A DNA stretch of 64,000 bases from Coriobacteriia bacterium. Its GTDB lineage: Bacteria > Actinomycetota > Coriobacteriia > Anaerosomatales > SLCP01. The notes below the pieces were generated by a model, which saw nothing but the letters and a program-made list of their open reading frames with translations, did no database searches and was not told where the DNA came from. Numbering within the stretch: the stretch's first letter is position 1; every line of letters begins with the position of its first letter. The DNA lies in assembly GCA_030603745.1 (NCBI GenBank), contig JAUVXE010000001.1:62001-126000 (forward strand). Direction: 5' to 3'. Position numbers and translations under genes: made by a program. Below, piece after piece: positions 61,619 through 64,000 of the stretch.

Positions 61619-62878
61619 GTGGCAGGAGGTCCGGCGCCCGGCGATCCGCGGATCCTGCATGCAGCGGTCATCGCGGTCGGGAGCGAGCTCACCGAGGGGA
61701 TCCGCACCGACACGAACGGCCCCGAGGTCTCGCGCGCGCTCGCCGGTGCGGGCTGGGTCGTGTCCGCGCGTGAACAGCTGCCCGATGACCGGGCGCTCCT
61801 AGCCGGCCGCATCGCCTCCCAGCTCGCCGCCAACGACCTCGTGGTCGTGACCGGCGGCCTCGGCCCGACCCACGACGACGTCACCCGTGACGCGGCCGCC
61901 GACGCCCTCGGCGTCACGCCCGGACGCGATCCCGCCCTCGAGCGCGCGCTCGGCCCGGTCGTCGAGCGCCACACCTCCCCGCAGGCCCGCGCCCAGGTCC
62001 TGCGCCAGGCGCTCGTACTCCCCGGGGCCAAGGTCCTCGCGCCCTCCGTCGGCACCGCGCCGGGGCAGCTCCTCGCCACCGCCGGCGGCGCGCGGCTGCT
62101 CCTCCTCCCGGGACCGCCGCGCGAGATGCGCCCCATGCTCGCCGAGGCCATCGCGCTCCTCTCGCCCACACGCCCGCCCGGCGTCCGCACGCTGGGATGC
62201 GTCGGCCTGCCCGAATCCGACGCCCAGGTCATGGCCGAGGAGGTCCTCGCGGCGCATCCCGGCGTCGCGCTCACCGTCCTCGCCCGGCCGTCGCTCGTCG
62301 ATGTCGTGCTGCTCCCGCGCGGCGCGGACGCCGAAACGCTCGACGCCGCGGCCGACGCGGTGGCGGCGCGCCTCGGCGAGCACTGCTACGCCATCGACGG
62401 CTCCTCGCTCGCCGCCACGGTCCTGCGGGTCGCGCGTGAGGCCGGTGTCACGATCGCCACCGCCGAGTCGTGCACCGGAGGGCTCGTCTCGGCCGAGCTG
62501 ACCGCCGTGGCGGGCTCATCGGCGACGTTCACCGGCGGCGTGGTGGCCTACTCCGATCCGCTCAAGCGCTCGCTCCTCGGGGTCTCGACCGGCACCCTGG
62601 CTTCAAACGGGGCGGTCAGCGAGGCGGTCGCGCGCGAGATGGCCGAGGGTGGACGGCGCGCGTGCGGCGCCGACGTCTGCGTCGCGATCACCGGGATCGC
62701 GGGGCCGGGCGGCGGCACCACGACGAAGCCGGTCGGGACCGTCTGGTTCGCCTGCGCCTCGCGCGCCGGCACCGCCGCCTCCCTCGCGACCTTCTCCGGT
62801 GACCGGGAGGTCGTGCGGGCGCGGGCGACCGTGCGCGCCCTCGATCTGTTGCGACGCGCCGTCCGCCCAGGCGGGTGA
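61619..62878 (+). CDS. cinA: CinA: MoCF-like domain plus nicotinamide-nucleotide amidase
   Basis: A 419-residue competence/damage-inducible protein. The N-terminal COG1058 domain (about 12-180) shows AVIAVGSELTEG and VTGGLGPTHDDVTRDAAADA. The C-terminal PncC domain (about 260-415) has TIATAESCTGGLVSAELTAV, VVAYSDPLKRSLLGVS and AITGIAGPGGGTTTKPVGTV, which deamidates NMN for NAD recycling. Start GTG 61619 is one base after pgsA, with GAGGAGG upstream. Linkage to recA is conserved; a transcript extending into recA would allow co-induction as in pneumococcus. Confidence 0.95.
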   Translation: MAGGPAPGDPRILHAAVIAVGSELTEGIRTDTNGPEVSRALAGAGWVVSAREQLPDDRALLAGRIASQLAANDLVVVTGGLGPTHDDVTRDAAADALGVTPGRDPALERALGPVVERHTSPQARAQVLRQALVLPGAKVLAPSVGTAPGQLLATAGGARLLLLPGPPREMRPMLAEAIALLSPTRPPGVRTLGCVGLPESDAQVMAEEVLAAHPGVALTVLARPSLVDVVLLPRGADAETLDAAADAVAARLGEHCYAIDGSSLAATVLRVAREAGVTIATAESCTGGLVSAELTAVAGSSATFTGGVVAYSDPLKRSLLGVSTGTLASNGAVSEAVAREMAEGGRRACGADVCVAITGIAGPGGGTTTKPVGTVWFACASRAGTAASLATFSGDREVVRARATVRALDLLRRAVRPGG

Positions 62879-62891
62879 GGGGGGAGGGGAC

Positions 62892-63485
62892 GTGCACCGG
62901 TCGTTCGTCGCGCTCGACCTCACCGAACCGATGCGCCGGCGGCTCGCCGCGGTGGCGCGGTCGATCCGCTCTCACGACCCGCGCTGGGCCACGGCCCGGT
63001 GGGTGCCGCCCGAGAACCTCCATCTCACGATCCGCTTCCTCGGCGACCTCGCCGAGGAGAACCTCGAGTCGTTCATCCGTGACCTGCCCGGGGCGGTGGG
63101 CGCTCTGTCCACTTTCGAACTGCCGCTCGCCGAGGTCGTCCGCCCTATCCCCTCGTCCAGTCATGCCTCCATGCTCTGGGCGACCTTCGACGATCCGGAC
63201 GGACGGTGCGCACTGCTCGCGAACGCGGTCTCCGACCTCGCAGCCACCTTGGGCGTCGCGCCCGAGACGCGGCCGTTCTCGCCCCACGTGACCCTTGCGC
63301 GGAGTCGTCGACCCATCCCGTTCTCCGCCGACGTCACCGGGCGTGCGGACGGCGGGATGTACACTCCGGCCACAGGCCCGCCCGACTCGATGTCAGTGCG
63401 GGAGGTTACGGTCTACACGAGCACGTTGGCCAGGGCAGGGGCGCGCTATCGGAGATGGGCCTCGATCGAGCTCGGAGAGCGTTGA
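62892..63485 (+). CDS. thpR: RNA 2',3'-cyclic phosphodiesterase ThpR (LigT/2H family)
   Basis: A 197-residue 2H phosphoesterase. Its two catalytic H-x-T-x motifs are HLTI (in NLHLTIRFLGD) and HVTL (in FSPHVTLARS). Family members hydrolyse RNA 2',3'-cyclic phosphates and can ligate tRNA halves in vitro. The GTG at 62892 directly follows GGGGAGGGGA. Location between cinA and recA is typical for thpR in several phyla. The -35 box of the recA promoter overlaps its stop codon. Confidence 0.94.
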   Translation: MHRSFVALDLTEPMRRRLAAVARSIRSHDPRWATARWVPPENLHLTIRFLGDLAEENLESFIRDLPGAVGALSTFELPLAEVVRPIPSSSHASMLWATFDDPDGRCALLANAVSDLAATLGVAPETRPFSPHVTLARSRRPIPFSADVTGRADGGMYTPATGPPDSMSVREVTVYTSTLARAGARYRRWASIELGER

Positions 63486-63510
63486 CACCGAACAGGTGTT
63501 CGTGTACGTT
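63482..63510 (+). promoter_or_regulatory. recA promoter with embedded LexA (SOS) box
   Basis: TTGACA (63482-63487), exactly 17 bases, TACGTT (63505-63510). A perfect Gram-positive LexA operator CGAACAGGTGTTCG occupies 63489-63502, within the spacer between -35 and -10, so LexA binding would block polymerase. The leader then has a GGGTCGACCC palindrome (63512-63521) before the recA ribosome site. Confidence 0.9.
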
Positions 63511-63557
63511 CGGGTCGACCCCGAGGGAGTCTCCGCCGGAGAGAAGGAGCGCAGGGA

Positions 63558-64000
63558 ATGGAATCCGAGAAGAACAAGGTGCTCGACGTCACCAAAGAGC
63601 AGATCGAGCGCAAGTACGGCAAGGGATCCCTCATGAAGCTTGGCGAGCACGCAGCGGTCACGCAGGTCGCCGCGATCCCCACCGGCTCGCTCGCCCTCGA
63701 CGCGGCGCTCGGCATCGGCGGGGTGCCCCGTGGCCGTATCGTCGAGATCTTCGGCCCGGAGTCGAGCGGTAAGACGACCCTCGCCCTACAGATCGTCGCC
63801 GAGGCACAGGCGGCCGGCGGGATCGCCGCGTTCATCGACGCGGAGCACGCGCTCGACCCGAGCTACGCCGCACGTCTCGGTGTCGACATCGACGAGATCC
63901 TCATCTCGCAGCCGGACACCGGCGAACAGGCCCTCGAGATCGCGGACATGCTCGTGAGGAGCGGCGCCATCGACGTCATCGTCATCGACTCGGTCGCAGC
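63558..64000 (+). CDS. recA: Recombinase RecA, N-terminal part (gene runs off the window)
   Basis: RecA forms filaments on single-stranded DNA, drives strand exchange and triggers LexA self-cleavage. The first 147 codons are present: the N-terminal helix, Walker A GPESSGKT (66-73), the catalytic Glu96 in [11 protein letters not shown], and Walker B IVIDS (141-145), after which the window ends. ATG 63558 lies eight bases after GAAGGAG (63543-63549). There is no sign of an intein in the visible part. Transcription is SOS-controlled by the LexA box at 63489-63502. Confidence 0.98.
   Translation, partial: MESEKNKVLDVTKEQIERKYGKGSLMKLGEHAAVTQVAAIPTGSLALDAALGIGGVPRGRIVEIFGPESSGKTTLALQIVAEAQAAGGIAAFIDAEHALDPSYAARLGVDIDEILISQPDTGEQALEIADMLVRSGAIDVIVIDSVA

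Overview
The window is a 64 kb piece of a high-GC bacterial chromosome. It carries 67 protein genes, 65 complete plus recG cut at the left edge and recA cut at the right edge. All lie on the + strand, packed into operons with many 4-base ATGA/GTGA stop-start overlaps. I saw no tRNA, rRNA, CRISPR array, insertion sequence, prophage or other accessory island, and no gap over 300 bases. The gene content suggests an actinobacterium outside the mycolic-acid and streptomycete groups, with Coriobacteriia-like lineages my best guess. Reasons: a WhiG-type sigma factor beside rpsB, a SepIVA-like coiled-coil gene beside coaD, FabK-type enoyl reductases in place of FabI, TrmFO, the MEP isoprenoid pathway, and a Gram-positive LexA box (CGAAC-N4-GTTCG) at recA. 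No lineage marker was searched, so the taxonomy is inference.

Regions: 1-3150, recG end, rsmD, coaD, sepIVA-like, DUF177 and rpmF. 3200-10500, fatty acid and phospholipid synthesis (plsX, fabH, fabK, fabD, fabG, acpP, a second FabK-like flavoprotein, fabF). 10500-17750, rnc, smc and the targeting and secretion genes ftsY, lepB and ffh. 17880-22170, ribosome and RNA genes (rpsP, khpA, rimM, trmD, a second lepB, rplS, rnhB, yraN). 22170-28270, comM, dprA, trmFO, xerC, a WhiG/FliA sigma factor and an orphan response regulator with a zinc ribbon. 28440-38660, rpsB, tsf, pyrH, frr, uppS, cdsA, dxr, rseP, ispG, proS. 38830-46440, the nusA-infB operon continuing through rbfA, nrnA, truB and ribF. 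46600-53520, rpsO, pnp, an M16 peptidase, dapB, lysC, dapA. 53620-64000, RNase J, uppP, ftsK, rodZ-like, yajQ, rimO, pgsA, cinA, thpR, recA.

From recG to recA the order follows the conserved Gram-positive backbone known from Bacillus subtilis, compressed. Genes usual in that series, such as topA, polC, ylxQ, asd and the flagellar block, are absent. The products serve growth-linked work: translation, RNA turnover, envelope lipid and peptidoglycan precursor supply, protein export, and chromosome segregation.

The least ordinary features are: a winged-helix-like insertion in the cytoplasmic loop of the site-2 protease RseP; a Cys3-His candidate zinc module at the C-terminus of NusA; a receiver domain joined to a zinc ribbon just downstream of the sigma factor; a likely attenuator in the rimP-nusA leader; a FabK paralogue with four clustered cysteines; and a set of near-identical extended -10 promoters before translation operons. 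No complete novel multi-gene system was found.
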